DNA from: an uncultured Helicobacter sp.
GTDB lineage: Bacteria; Campylobacterota; Campylobacteria; Campylobacterales; Helicobacteraceae
Assembly: GCA_944325775.1 (NCBI GenBank)
Contig: CALVBL010000002.1
Location: forward strand, 1-64,000
Length of the DNA: 64,000 nucleotides
Reading direction: 5' to 3'
The position numbers and the translations under genes were made by a program. The notes beneath the pieces are model-generated. The model was not told the origin of the DNA. It searched no databases and worked only from the letters and a program-made list of their open reading frames with translations. Shown here piece after piece: positions 1 through 9,054 of this stretch. The number at the start of each line of letters is the position of its first letter. Position 1 is the first letter of the stretch.

Positions 1-91
1 CCCGCGGTGAGAAACCACTCAGGGGCAGTTTATTTATATCATTTTTTAGGGAGTTTTCCAAAAAATACATCGTTTTTTTTTTTTTTTGCAT
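1..91 (-). CDS. possible 5' end of an unknown ORF, cut by window edge, poly-A after start
   Basis: On the minus strand an ATG at 91-89 is followed by CAA and then a run of A's that codes four lysines, and the frame stays open for 30 codons to the window edge. The tract is 15 A's on this strand (T's at 73-87). No Shine-Dalgarno sequence precedes the ATG; the bases just upstream are CCCCTCC, the wrong polarity. The peptide is not recognised. If real, slippage in the tract would switch the frame, but an internal ATG a few codons after the tract could serve as an alternative start. It may equally be non-coding DNA downstream of dcuB. Confidence 0.25.
   Translation of the reverse strand, partial: MQKKKKTMYFLENSLKNDINKLPLSGFSPR
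73..87. repeat. 15-base T tract (mononucleotide repeat)
   Basis: Fifteen consecutive T's on the + strand. Tracts this long are unstable during replication in Helicobacter. It sits either in the first codons of a leftward ORF or in intergenic DNA. Confidence 0.9.
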
Positions 92-348
92 TTGGAGGGG
101 TAAAATCGTAGCACTTTCGCCCACAAAAAGTCGAATTATATCTCAAATAGATTCTTAAGTTTTTAGTAGATTGTGAATTTGCTTGCGAGTCTTGTGTGAG
201 ACTCGCTGGGCATTAAGGTTTCTGATGAAAGATGTGGGTGCAAGCAAAAGACAAGGGGAATTGCCTTAGGCGGTATGACCCGCGCGGTCTTTTGTGTAGC
301 TCCCGCATTTATCGCAAAAGCCCAATGCCCCCTAAAAAGCCTAAGGTC
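92..348. other. intergenic stretch downstream of dcuB, with a perfect hairpin
   Basis: No convincing gene. It holds a perfect 8-bp inverted repeat GCGAGTCT/AGACTCGC (185-192 and 199-206, 6-base loop) lying 143 bases past the dcuB stop. No T-run follows the hairpin on either strand, so it is not a standard intrinsic terminator. An ORF reading rightward through 232-648 is only a shadow of dcuB. Confidence 0.5.
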
Positions 349-1938
349 TTACACATACCCCGCCACCATCGCCAGCACATACCCCGCACAGCACGAAGTG
401 AAAACCCCAATGAGTCCGGGCAAAATAAAGCTGTGATTGATGACAAATTTGCCAATACGCGTCGTGCCAGAGCGGTCAAACTGAATGGTCGCAAGGTCGC
501 TTGGATAGGTGGGCAGGATATAGTAGCCATAGCACGCCGCCGCAAACGCCACGATGATACCCGGCTCCACACCGATATTAAGCGCCAAAGGCACAAATGC
601 CGCGATAGCAGCAGCTTGGGAATTCACAAACTTCGAAATAAGCAGTAGCATAATCGCATAAGTCCAAGGGTGCTCCCTCACCACATCGCCTAGCAGTGCT
701 TTCATCATAGGCGTATGCACCTCAAACATCGTATCCGCCATCCACGAAATCCCAAACACCGCTACAAGCGCGATCATACCCGATCGGAAGATTTCATTTG
801 AGCCGATTTTTTTCACATCGGTTTTGGTGAAAATAATAATAAGCGCACCCGCAAGCAGCATAAAGGCTTGGATCACATTCACCATAGAGATATAGTCATA
901 GCTTGGGTTGCCTAGTTTGTCTTTTTGGGGGTTTGCCACAAGTGCGCCAGAATCTAGTGCTTCTTTAAACGCGCTTGTGCTCTCTCCAGATTCGGTAGTT
1001 TTGGTCGTTTGGTCAAGTCCTAGTTTTTTAAGATCAATCGTGCCTTTGTTTTCGCCATTTGGCGTCCAAGAGATCTGCCCACCCTCTGTCATAGTGTAAG
1101 TGTAGCTCATCTTTTGTCCCCAGTTTGGCTTGAGACTATCAAACACCCCGATAGTCGCTACAAGCGCGATCGCACCTAGGAAAATCCACATCGCAAGCCA
1201 ATCCTGCTTAGGAAGCTTGACATTGAGCAGGGTTTTGCTCTCGCCATAAACATATTTTTTGAACTCTGGATCTTTTAGGTGGGCTTGGAATTCCTCGTCT
1301 TTATCGAGGTCTTTGCCTCTAAACCACGAAAAAATCCCAATACAAAGCACCCCAAAAAGTGTGCTAGGGATCGTGATCTGCAAAAGGTTGATATAGCCAT
1401 CAAAGCCCGCAAGCGGGTGCTTGGCATTCAAAAGTAAGGCTGTGAGAGAAACCACTGCCACAGATACCGGCGAAGCAATGATCCCCATCTGTGAGGATAT
1501 GGAAGCCGCCGCCATAGGTCGCTCGGGACGAATGTTGTTTTTGATCGCAATATCATAGATGATAGGCATAATCGTATAAACCACATGCCCCGTGCCGCAA
1601 AGTATAGTCAAAAAGCAAGTTACAAAGGGTGCGAGAATCGTTAGGAACTTCGGATTTTTGCGCAAGATCCGCTCGGCAATCTGAAGCATCACATCTAAGC
1701 CCCCACTAGCCTGCAAAGTCGCTGAAGCCACCACCACCGCGAGAATGGTAAGCATTACATCAATGGCTGGTTTGCCCGGCTTGATGTGGAAAAGGAAGAT
1801 GAGCATAAGGATACCAATACCCCCAAGCAATCCCAATGCCACGCCGCCTTTGCGCGCGCCATAAAACAAGCACACAAGCACGACAGCGATCTGTATGGCA
1901 AACTGCGTGCCCTCACTAAGATTTGTCAAAAATTCCAT
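349..1938 (-). CDS. dcuB: anaerobic C4-dicarboxylate transporter, DcuA/DcuB family
   Basis: Inner-membrane carrier expected to exchange or take up fumarate, malate, aspartate and succinate, feeding fumarate respiration. The 529-residue protein has the hydrophobic helices and conserved blocks of the family, for example the GHVVYTIMPIIYDIA region near residue 117, the SSQMGIIASPVSVAV region near 148, and a C-terminal YYILPTYPSDLATIQFD block. It is longer than the usual ~440-450 residues because of a hydrophilic insertion at about residues 266-350, rich in T, S, G, K and E, between two membrane segments. The start is supported by AAGGAGG five bases upstream and a TACAAT -10 at 1971-1966. Choice between DcuA and DcuB is uncertain. 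Confidence 0.9.
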   Translation of the reverse strand: MEFLTNLSEGTQFAIQIAVVLVCLFYGARKGGVALGLLGGIGILMLIFLFHIKPGKPAIDVMLTILAVVVASATLQASGGLDVMLQIAERILRKNPKFLTILAPFVTCFLTILCGTGHVVYTIMPIIYDIAIKNNIRPERPMAAASISSQMGIIASPVSVAVVSLTALLLNAKHPLAGFDGYINLLQITIPSTLFGVLCIGIFSWFRGKDLDKDEEFQAHLKDPEFKKYVYGESKTLLNVKLPKQDWLAMWIFLGAIALVATIGVFDSLKPNWGQKMSYTYTMTEGGQISWTPNGENKGTIDLKKLGLDQTTKTTESGESTSAFKEALDSGALVANPQKDKLGNPSYDYISMVNVIQAFMLLAGALIIIFTKTDVKKIGSNEIFRSGMIALVAVFGISWMADTMFEVHTPMMKALLGDVVREHPWTYAIMLLLISKFVNSQAAAIAAFVPLALNIGVEPGIIVAFAAACYGYYILPTYPSDLATIQFDRSGTTRIGKFVINHSFILPGLIGVFTSCCAGYVLAMVAGYV

Positions 1939-1965
1939 AAACCCTCCTTATAGTTTGGTAAATAA

Positions 1966-1971
1966 ATTGTA
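1966..1971 (-). promoter_or_regulatory. -10 element of dcuB promoter
   Basis: TACAAT on the minus strand, 27 bases before the dcuB start, in AT-rich DNA typical of Helicobacter housekeeping promoters. No good -35 is seen, as usual in this group. Confidence 0.55.
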
Positions 1972-2314
1972 ACAAAATCTCAAATAAAAAGTGCTAAAAA
2001 TCAAAATAAAACGATAAATCACCTTGTAATCGCACTTTGAGAGATTCATAAATCGCTACATTTGTGAAATTTGGAAATTTATATTTATGGAATCTGGGTT
2101 AGTTTATAGAAAATATGTCAGCTCAAGGCGTGCTGATGAAGTGGCGAGGCTAGAGCACAACTTAGATTCTAAAAATCCGCTGTATGATCGCGCAAGCGGA
2201 GTGAGTGGAGATTACTATCCACGAAATGATACCAATTTGCCACAGGCAAACTGCATAAAATAATGGAAAAAGTTGTATAATCATCTCATACCACAACACA
2301 ATTAAGGATTCTGT
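1972..2314. other. dcuB-ccoG divergent intergenic region with a doubtful 58-codon ORF
   Basis: The gap between the two divergent genes contains an uninterrupted ATG frame at 2087-2263 (58 codons plus stop). It has no clear ribosome site, only GGAAA 8-12 bases upstream, and its peptide is hydrophilic and unfamiliar, so I do not call it a gene. Other elements: AAAGTGC at 1988-1994 mirrored by GCACTTT at 2032-2038; a 6-bp stem TTTGCC/GGCAAA at 2236-2250 with a 3-base loop, upstream of the ccoG -10. Confidence 0.4.
2276..2281 (+). promoter_or_regulatory. -10 element of ccoG promoter
   Basis: Consensus TATAAT 33 bases before the ccoG ATG, followed by a suitable leader with AAGGA ahead of the start. 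A small dyad (2236-2250) lies just upstream, where a regulator could bind. Confidence 0.65.
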
Positions 2315-3748
2315 ATGCAATCTACTACACTGAAGCAGGTCTTCTACCGCAAGAGACGCTATCTCGTCTATATCATCGCTGCGATCGTGCTGCTTGGCTT
2401 TCCTTTTGTTACCATTGATGGCACGCATATCTTTTTACTCTCTTTTGATCATGGTGAGCTGCATTTGCTAGGCACACGCTTTAATATGCAAGAGCTCTAT
2501 CTTATGCCCTTTTTGCTCATACTGCTATTTGTGGGGATATTTTTCCTCACGACTTTGGCTGGGCGTCTGTGGTGCGGCTGGGCGTGTCCGCAAACGATCT
2601 TTCGCGTGATTTATCGGGATTTGTTGCAGACTACGATCTTTGGCTTACGCAAAAAAATCTCCAACAAACAGCAGCCTATGCGACTTGAGAGCTTTGCTGA
2701 CAAGCTCAAAGCCACGCTTGCCTTTGTGATCATCGCGTTTTTATGTCTCACCGCTGCAGCGAATCTGATGTGGTTTTTTGTGCCACCGGAGGATTTTTTC
2801 GCCTATATTGCCAATCCTTCCGAGCACCCCGTGCTTATGGTGTTTTGGCTGGGATTTGGGATATTTTTCATTCTTGATATTACCTTTATCCAAGAAAATT
2901 TCTGTATCTACATCTGCCCATATTGCCGCGTGCAGTCTGTGCTCTATGATAACGACACGCTTATGCCTACCTACAACTACAATCGTGGGGGCTTCGTGTA
3001 TGACAAACACGGCACCAAAATCGATCAAAAGCTCAAATTCATCGATCCAAACGCCGAGTGCATAGAGTGTGAGCAGTGCGTCAAAGTCTGTCCTACGCAC
3101 ATCGATATACGCAAGGGTATGCAGCTAGAGTGTATCAACTGCCTTGAATGCGTAGATGCCTGCACCGGCGTGATGGGCAAACTCAACAAGCCCTCGCTTG
3201 TGACTTGGACTTCGCCCACAGCGATGGAGCAAAATCAAAAAGTGCGCTACTTTAGATTCCGCACGATTGCCTATATCATCGTGCTTAGCGTGGTGTTTAT
3301 CGCGCTTGTGGTAGTGAGTGGCAAGAAAGAAGGAATGTTGCTCAATGTCAATAACACTTCTGAACTCTATAAGATTCACACTCAAGAAGTGGTGGATAAT
3401 ACCTTTAGGGTGGTATTCCACAACACCGATAGCACCGATCACGAGTTTTCCATAGAGATTCTAAGTCCTAGTGTGGATTCTGACATCGCTTCTAGGCTAG
3501 AGATCATCAAGCCCAAAGATCCTTTTGTCGTCAGATCCGGGCAAAAACTCACACAAATGGTCACCATAAGAGCCAAAGAGAATCTCTCTAAAAACGACAA
3601 AAATGACAGCATTTATCCCATCGTGCTGCATTCTTTCGCGATTGATAACAAAGAACAGATTTTCGCCAAACGCAAGACGAATTTCACCTACCCAAGTCAA
3701 GAAACAATACAAACATATCTGCAAAAACGCGAAGAAAGGGGTCGCTAA
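2315..3748 (+). CDS. ccoG: cbb3-type cytochrome c oxidase accessory protein CcoG (FixG/RdxA)
   Basis: Membrane-bound ferredoxin-like protein that reduces copper during assembly of the cbb3 terminal oxidase. The 477-residue product has several N-terminal membrane segments, the WCGWACPQT motif near residue 88, the CPYCRVQ motif near 203, and two 4Fe-4S cysteine clusters at about residues 249-283 (CIECEQCVKVCP, then CINCLECVDAC). One more membrane helix near 325 leads to a C-terminal immunoglobulin-like periplasmic domain. Length and order match the family. Its stop overlaps the next gene's ATG by one base (TAATG), so the pyruvyl transferase gene downstream may be translationally coupled although functionally unrelated. 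Confidence 0.95.
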   Translation: MQSTTLKQVFYRKRRYLVYIIAAIVLLGFPFVTIDGTHIFLLSFDHGELHLLGTRFNMQELYLMPFLLILLFVGIFFLTTLAGRLWCGWACPQTIFRVIYRDLLQTTIFGLRKKISNKQQPMRLESFADKLKATLAFVIIAFLCLTAAANLMWFFVPPEDFFAYIANPSEHPVLMVFWLGFGIFFILDITFIQENFCIYICPYCRVQSVLYDNDTLMPTYNYNRGGFVYDKHGTKIDQKLKFIDPNAECIECEQCVKVCPTHIDIRKGMQLECINCLECVDACTGVMGKLNKPSLVTWTSPTAMEQNQKVRYFRFRTIAYIIVLSVVFIALVVVSGKKEGMLLNVNNTSELYKIHTQEVVDNTFRVVFHNTDSTDHEFSIEILSPSVDSDIASRLEIIKPKDPFVVRSGQKLTQMVTIRAKENLSKNDKNDSIYPIVLHSFAIDNKEQIFAKRKTNFTYPSQETIQTYLQKREERGR

Positions 3749-4937
3749 TGCTACACAAGATCAAAACCTATCTACGCAAAAAGGCGCAAAACTGCCTTGA
3801 TATACCGGTTTTGCGAGATTCGCTCGCACTTCAGGACAAGGTGGGGGCTTTGAACTTTTATCACGCACACACGAGCGCACCTCTCAACCTGCCTATAAAG
3901 AAAAATCACTTCTTGCTTTTCCACTATGCTGCACAGCTCACACACACAAATCTTGGGGATTATGTGCAGACTATTGCCCTGCGCTCTGCTCTCAAACATA
4001 TCTTTGCTGGTGGAAGCTTTGAATTTTGCGACAGGGATAATCTCAGCTATTACACACCATACCACACCATGCCTTGTGATGATTCTCTAAGGGATACATT
4101 GGGGGGGGGGGGCGAAGCGAAGCCTCAGATAAACACTCCCAAGAAAACCACCAAAGCGAGCTTGGAGTAGATTCTAGAATCTTATGCGTAATGCAGGGGT
4201 GGTTTGCCTTCGGATATTATTTCCTCCCAAGCCCATGGATTGCTCCTGTGTTTATTGGCACACATTTCACACACCCCACACAAGAGTTTCTCCGATTTTT
4301 CCTCGCGCGCTATCCTCGATATTTTGCTCACACACAAGTTGGCTGCAGAGATTTTTTCACACTTAATTTTTGTCAGACTCACCACATTGAGAGCTATTTC
4401 TCGCGCTGCCTCACTCTCACTCTACCCAAGCGTCAATCCCAGCCAAAAACACAAACAAAAGTCTTTATCGTCAATGTCCCACAAGAGTTCTTGCGCTACA
4501 TTCCCTCACATTTGCGAGAAAATGCCGAGTATATCAACCAAAGAGGCGTGCTACACAAGCCATACTGGCAAGAGGATTACCAAAGCACCCAAACGCTCCT
4601 TAATCGCTATGCACTAGAAGCACGGATCATCATCACTACCGCTCTGCACTGCGCCTCTCCATGCACGACGATGGGCATACCTGTGGTGCTTTTGCAAGAT
4701 CACCCAGAGCAAAGCACGCGATTTTCGGCTCTTCATAATATCCTAAAGCCCTATACCCTAGAGGATTTACGATGTAATCGCGTAGATTTTGCCCCCAAAA
4801 CACCAGAGATTGAAGATCTAAAAAAAGCGATGCTTATAAACCTAGAGCTAAGCATACGCCAAGCATGGGGCGAAGCCATAAACACAGCTGCCCTATCTAG
4901 GGCACGAGAGTATATTGCGCAGGCTTGTTATCTCTAG
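3748..4937 (+). CDS. polysaccharide pyruvyl transferase family protein, phase-variable, OFF (frameshifted)
   Basis: Two frames make one gene. The first (from 3748) contains the GDYVQTIALRSALK block typical of the pyruvyl transferase family (PF04230) and ends after 140 codons at 4170. The second, open from just after the G tract to 4937, carries the rest: MQGWFAFG, FIGTHF, VGCRDFFTL, and IITTALHCASPCTTMGIPVVLL blocks. They are separated by 12 G's at 4101-4112. Counting bases, 13 or 10 G's would join the frames into about 396 residues, so this copy is OFF. The family adds ketal pyruvate or acts as a glycosyltransferase on surface polysaccharides; the exact substrate is unknown. The gene overlaps the ccoG stop. 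Confidence 0.85.
4101..4112 (+). repeat. poly-G contingency tract (12 G)
   Basis: Twelve G's inside the pyruvyl transferase-like gene at the exact point where the frame changes. Slipped-strand gain of one or loss of two G's restores the full-length frame. Confidence 0.92.
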
Positions 4938-4952
4938 GATTGTGCGCTAGAT

Positions 4953-5618
4953 CTAGTGCGCTTGGGATAGAATCTCAAGCGCATGCCGGTAGTCCTCTTT
5001 GGTATTGAGATTGTGGTCTAGATTCGTATCGCACACTGCGTGCGTGATAAACCCAAGCCCTCTTACCAAATCGCGCACACGAAACTCCCGCGCCTCTATC
5101 GCACGCGTGATAGAATCTAGCGTATCCCTATGCCACACAGAGAGCAAATAATGCTCGCGCACCAGCACGCCATACTCATTAACCTGTACGATATAGCCGC
5201 CATTTGCCCCGCACTCCCGCACCCTCTTGTGCAGCACATCAAGAATCTTAGGATCGACAAAGGGTGTATCCACACTCACAAAGGCGACATACGCGCTTCT
5301 TAGCTCTCGCAATGCACACGCGATCCCTTGTAGTGGTGAAAAATCCGCGTTTTTGCCTTCACTCTTGAATCTCTCCCCCGCCTCACTCAAATCACCTGCA
5401 CCACTCAAGCTGCCTGCACATAGAGATTCTACAATCATAGGGAGATTCACATCGGGCTTAGGAGTCTTAAAGCACAAGAGAGTATGAGCAAACACCCGCT
5501 CACATCGCCCATACACAAAATGCACCAAATCCCCATCGCCAAAGGGCAAAAACGCTTTATCACGCCCCATACGACTGCTCCTGCCCCCGCATAAAATCAC
5601 ACACGATATGTCAGACAT
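4953..5618 (-). CDS. mobA: molybdenum cofactor guanylyltransferase MobA
   Basis: Transfers GMP from GTP to molybdopterin, giving the MGD cofactor of formate dehydrogenase, nitrate reductase and similar enzymes. The 221-residue protein begins with the nucleotidyltransferase signature LCGGRSSRMGRDKAFLPF (about residues 9-26); the SVDTPFVDP segment near 115 is the metal-binding region. Compared with the family there is an extra low-complexity stretch at about residues 66-95 rich in S, G, A and E. It is divergent from moaA across an 80-base gap, so both molybdopterin genes share one intergenic control region. Confidence 0.88.
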   Translation of the reverse strand: MSDISCVILCGGRSSRMGRDKAFLPFGDGDLVHFVYGRCERVFAHTLLCFKTPKPDVNLPMIVESLCAGSLSGAGDLSEAGERFKSEGKNADFSPLQGIACALRELRSAYVAFVSVDTPFVDPKILDVLHKRVRECGANGGYIVQVNEYGVLVREHYLLSVWHRDTLDSITRAIEAREFRVRDLVRGLGFITHAVCDTNLDHNLNTKEDYRHALEILSQAH

Positions 5619-5662
5619 TGCCTTGCCTTAGAATCTTTAATTGTTGGTTATGTTTGTAATTG

Positions 5663-5668
5663 TATAAT
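5663..5668 (+). promoter_or_regulatory. -10 element of moaA promoter
   Basis: TATAAT 31 bases before the moaA ATG in the mobA-moaA divergent gap. The leader carries AAAGAGAA before the ATG, a weak ribosome site. Confidence 0.6.
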
Positions 5669-5699
5669 TTCCCAACTTTAAATCACGAAAAGAGAATCT

Positions 5700-6686
5700 A
5701 TGCTCGTTGATACTTTTAAGCGAAAAATCGACTACCTACGCGTGTCTTTGACCAAGCAATGCAACTTCCGCTGCCAATATTGTATGCCCGATACTCCCGA
5801 TGATTTTTTTGACAACACCGCCCTAGCCCTCCCAAAGCTCCTAGAATTCATCAAAGTCGCCATAGACAATGGAATCACCAAAATCCGCATTACCGGTGGC
5901 GAGCCGCTTTTGCGCCCAGATATCGCGGAATTTATCGCTGGGATCTACGCGCACAAGCCAAGCGACCCAAACACCAACATCGAAATCGCCCTCACCACCA
6001 ATGGCTTTTTGCTTGAGAGATTTGCCCAAAGCCTCAAAGACGCTGGGCTAAAACGCATCAATATCTCTCTAGATTCACTAAAACCTGAGCGAGTGAAAGC
6101 CATCTCTAAGCGCGACGCCCTCCCCCAAATCCTGCGTGGGATAGAATCTGCCCAGCGCGTGGGACTTGGTGTCAAACTCAATATGGTGGCACTTGTCCAA
6201 ACGCGCGATGAAATTTGCGATATGCTTGAGTTTGGACGGACACGCGGGGTTTTGGTGCGCTTTATCGAATTTATGGAAAACACACACGCCAACTCTACGC
6301 TTATCCCGCTAACATCTAGTGAGATTCTAGAAACCATCGCTTCACGATACAAAATCACGCCGTTATTTAAAGAGCACTTCGGACCCGCCAAGCTCTTTAG
6401 TATCGATGCTAAGAGCAAAGACGGCAGACCCTATGCCTTTGGGATCATCGCACCGCACGAAGATGACTTTTGTGCGAGCTGCAATAGAATCCGCCTCACA
6501 AGCGAAGGTGTGCTGTGTCCGTGCTTGTTTTATCAAGATTCTGTAAATGCGCGTGAGGCGATAGTATCAGGCGATAAAGAAACGATGAGCACACTTCTCA
6601 AGCAAGCCGTGCATAACAAACCAGAAAAAAACCAATGGAGCGCGGAGCAAATTTCAGAACGCGCGTTTTACCACACAGGGGGATAA
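5700..6686 (+). CDS. moaA: GTP 3',8-cyclase MoaA (radical SAM)
   Basis: First enzyme of molybdenum cofactor synthesis; with MoaC it turns GTP into cyclic pyranopterin monophosphate. The 328-residue protein shows the radical-SAM cysteines CxxxCxxC at 21, 25 and 28, the SAM-contacting TGGEPLLRPD block near residue 65, and the second cluster CASCNRIRLTSEGVLCPC in the C-terminal third. It ends in the Gly-Gly tail characteristic of MoaA. Located head to head with mobA. Confidence 0.96.
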   Translation: MLVDTFKRKIDYLRVSLTKQCNFRCQYCMPDTPDDFFDNTALALPKLLEFIKVAIDNGITKIRITGGEPLLRPDIAEFIAGIYAHKPSDPNTNIEIALTTNGFLLERFAQSLKDAGLKRINISLDSLKPERVKAISKRDALPQILRGIESAQRVGLGVKLNMVALVQTRDEICDMLEFGRTRGVLVRFIEFMENTHANSTLIPLTSSEILETIASRYKITPLFKEHFGPAKLFSIDAKSKDGRPYAFGIIAPHEDDFCASCNRIRLTSEGVLCPCLFYQDSVNAREAIVSGDKETMSTLLKQAVHNKPEKNQWSAEQISERAFYHTGG

Positions 6687-6739
6687 ACGACTTAAGGGAG
6701 ACACACTTGCACGCTTATGGGCTATTTTGTGTGTTATTA

Positions 6740-9022
6740 CTATTTTGCGTGTAGCGCGGGAGCTTTATCGGGAACTTTATCCACGCGTAGCAAAAACAAC
6801 AGCACCAAAATACACACCATACCCACAAACATCACTTCACCAAAGGACACAATCGCCTTGGTATTGCCAAGCATCAAGATCCCAAAAGATACGCCCGTAG
6901 TGATCGCAGAGAAAAATATCGCATGGGCAGTGCGTAAGTTTAGTCCCTCTTTTGCCGCATAAATCCCATAATCCACGCTCACCACCACCAAAATAAGCAA
7001 CGCAAAAAGGTGTAAAATATCAAGCGCACTGTGCGTAGAAATCACAAATAGTACGCTTGAGAGTGGAAAAAGCACAAACACCGCGCATTCCCAAAACATA
7101 CCTCGCGCGCTAAAGACAAGCGTGAGTAGCATCGCACACAGCGCGAGAGCTAGCACGATGAGCATAGGCATATAGATAGAATCTGTGATGTGATCTAGTA
7201 GATTCTGCAATGAACGTATCTCTACACTACCTAGATCGTCGGTCTTTTTTTGTGAATCTTGCAAATCTCCTTGCGTACGCATATCTTGGACGATCGTGCG
7301 CACAAGCGGAATAGATTCTGTATGGATACTTGCTAGATAATACAGCGCGCCATTATGCTCAATCACACGAAAGCCCATAGATTCAAGCATTGGCAGACTA
7401 AGAGTCGCAAAATCCGAAAATATCTCCTCCCCATAAGCCCCTGCCATAGATTCAAATAGCCGCTCTAGTGCTGCCCTCGCCTCTTTGCTATCACTTTGGG
7501 CGATCATCATAGTCTTAAGGCGCGGGAGAATCTGGGATAGCGTTTGTATATTGTGTGCCACAGCAAAGGAGTGCAAAAACTGCTTGGTAGATTCTAAGCG
7601 CGTGGTATCTGGCACGAAACTAAGACCTATGAAACTCTTATGCTCTGAATCTTGTGCATTCAGAGCGCGCTGCAGATCATTGGCAAAGCTAATAAGTCCC
7701 TCAAGTGTGTGATGAGAAAGTAGGATCTGGCTTTTATCACGCTCATAGGCATTAGCAAAAAACTCGCGCTCTGAAACCAAATCCTTATTATAATACCCCA
7801 GCTTTGAGAGATCAAAGTCAAAATGCAAATGCGTCGCCACAAACCCCATACTTGCCACACATAGCGCGAAAAACCATAGTTTAGAGACTTTAAACGTGCG
7901 CCATTTGGCTAGAGAAGGAAAAAACCTCGGGGCTCTAAAACCAATGTGCGGATACACAAACGCAAAAAAACAATAACTCACACTAAGTGAGACAATCGCA
8001 TAGAGTGAGAGCTGTGCCAACAGCGGGAAAGGGATAAATAGACAAGTCGCAAAACCCACGATCGTGGTCGCATAGCCATAAAACACCGGACGATTAAATC
8101 CACTATTTCTAGGCGTATAAAGCCCAAAAAAGTTGTGATGCATCATATAATCAATGGCAATATTGCTAATCCCCATACCAAAGGTGAGTGCCATAATCGT
8201 GACCTTAGGATAGACATTTGCCACCACAAACATCGCCACGATATTGGCAAATACCAACGTAGCGATAGTATTGAGCGTGAGCATAGGAATGCGGATAATC
8301 ACAAAATACAGCACCACAAACACGATCGAAGAAAATGTGAGCAAGAAGCTTACTTCCTCTAAAGTCAGTTTGAGATTGATAGAATCCATAAAATTTTGCG
8401 AAAAATAGCGTATGGTAGGAAAGTCTTTAGCGATAAATTCAAAGTCTGTGATCGTGGGGGTGAGTGCGTCAGCATCCACGCTCTTTAGCTCCACCACGCC
8501 CAAAAACCCATAGTCCTTAGCGATGAGCTCTTGTGAATCTTGCGCAGGGAGGCTAAAGAGCGCAAGTGGATCGTGGGGGTTAAACGATGAGGTTTTAGGA
8601 TCATGCAGGAGACTCTGCACGCCTTGTGCGATGTGTTGGGCAATCTGATCGGGCGTGAGGCGCAGTTGGAGCACGTCATCACGAGGGTGGGCAAAAGCGA
8701 TGTAGTGCGTGGCGATAAAATCCTGCAGTGTCTCTGAAGCCTGTGTGTGCGTGAAAGTCGTGGCGACATTTGGCAAAGTCTGCACGCGCTCCAAAAATGC
8801 CCTAAGATCGCGCCTTGAATCTTCGTCAAAACCCTTGCTTGCCACCAACACATAGCGTGAGTTGGCAAATTCACGATACGCATCAATAATCTCTCTATCC
8901 GCACTCTGTGGAAATAGATCAAGCACTTCTTGAGTGATTTTATGATGTGGGAAGACAAACACCCCCAAAGCCACAGCGATGACAAAAAACATAATATTGC
9001 TAATCTTGATCCAAATCCCCAT
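6740..9022 (-). CDS. MMPL/RND-family membrane transporter, hydrophobe exporter-like
   Basis: Predicted inner-membrane protein of 760 residues with the two-fold RND layout: an N-terminal helix, a periplasmic domain, five to six helices (from about residue 220), a second helix and periplasmic domain, and a final helix bundle. The TFGMGISNIAIDYMMH and LILVVVSVDYGIYA segments match the conserved acidic helix-4/10 regions of the MMPL subgroup, which exports lipids or other hydrophobic molecules; the cargo here is unknown. I start it at the ATG 9022, preceded by GGAGG eight bases upstream; earlier in-frame ATGs lack a ribosome site and run into the promoter of the divergent gene. No periplasmic adaptor or outer-membrane channel gene is adjacent. 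Confidence 0.75.
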   Translation of the reverse strand: MGIWIKISNIMFFVIAVALGVFVFPHHKITQEVLDLFPQSADREIIDAYREFANSRYVLVASKGFDEDSRRDLRAFLERVQTLPNVATTFTHTQASETLQDFIATHYIAFAHPRDDVLQLRLTPDQIAQHIAQGVQSLLHDPKTSSFNPHDPLALFSLPAQDSQELIAKDYGFLGVVELKSVDADALTPTITDFEFIAKDFPTIRYFSQNFMDSINLKLTLEEVSFLLTFSSIVFVVLYFVIIRIPMLTLNTIATLVFANIVAMFVVANVYPKVTIMALTFGMGISNIAIDYMMHHNFFGLYTPRNSGFNRPVFYGYATTIVGFATCLFIPFPLLAQLSLYAIVSLSVSYCFFAFVYPHIGFRAPRFFPSLAKWRTFKVSKLWFFALCVASMGFVATHLHFDFDLSKLGYYNKDLVSEREFFANAYERDKSQILLSHHTLEGLISFANDLQRALNAQDSEHKSFIGLSFVPDTTRLESTKQFLHSFAVAHNIQTLSQILPRLKTMMIAQSDSKEARAALERLFESMAGAYGEEIFSDFATLSLPMLESMGFRVIEHNGALYYLASIHTESIPLVRTIVQDMRTQGDLQDSQKKTDDLGSVEIRSLQNLLDHITDSIYMPMLIVLALALCAMLLTLVFSARGMFWECAVFVLFPLSSVLFVISTHSALDILHLFALLILVVVSVDYGIYAAKEGLNLRTAHAIFFSAITTGVSFGILMLGNTKAIVSFGEVMFVGMVCILVLLFLLRVDKVPDKAPALHAK

Positions 9023-9054
9023 TATTAAGCGCCTCCAAAATGTATTGAGCCAAG

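Noticed and set aside
261..346. CCTTAGGC (262-270) and GCCTAAGG (338-346) as a dcuB terminator
   Set aside because: The arms are about 70 bases apart and partly beside the coding end, with no T-run, so a terminator is unlikely.
2087..2263. 58-codon ATG frame between dcuB and ccoG
   Set aside because: No good ribosome site, unfamiliar hydrophilic peptide, and it runs up to the ccoG promoter; kept only as part of the intergenic description.
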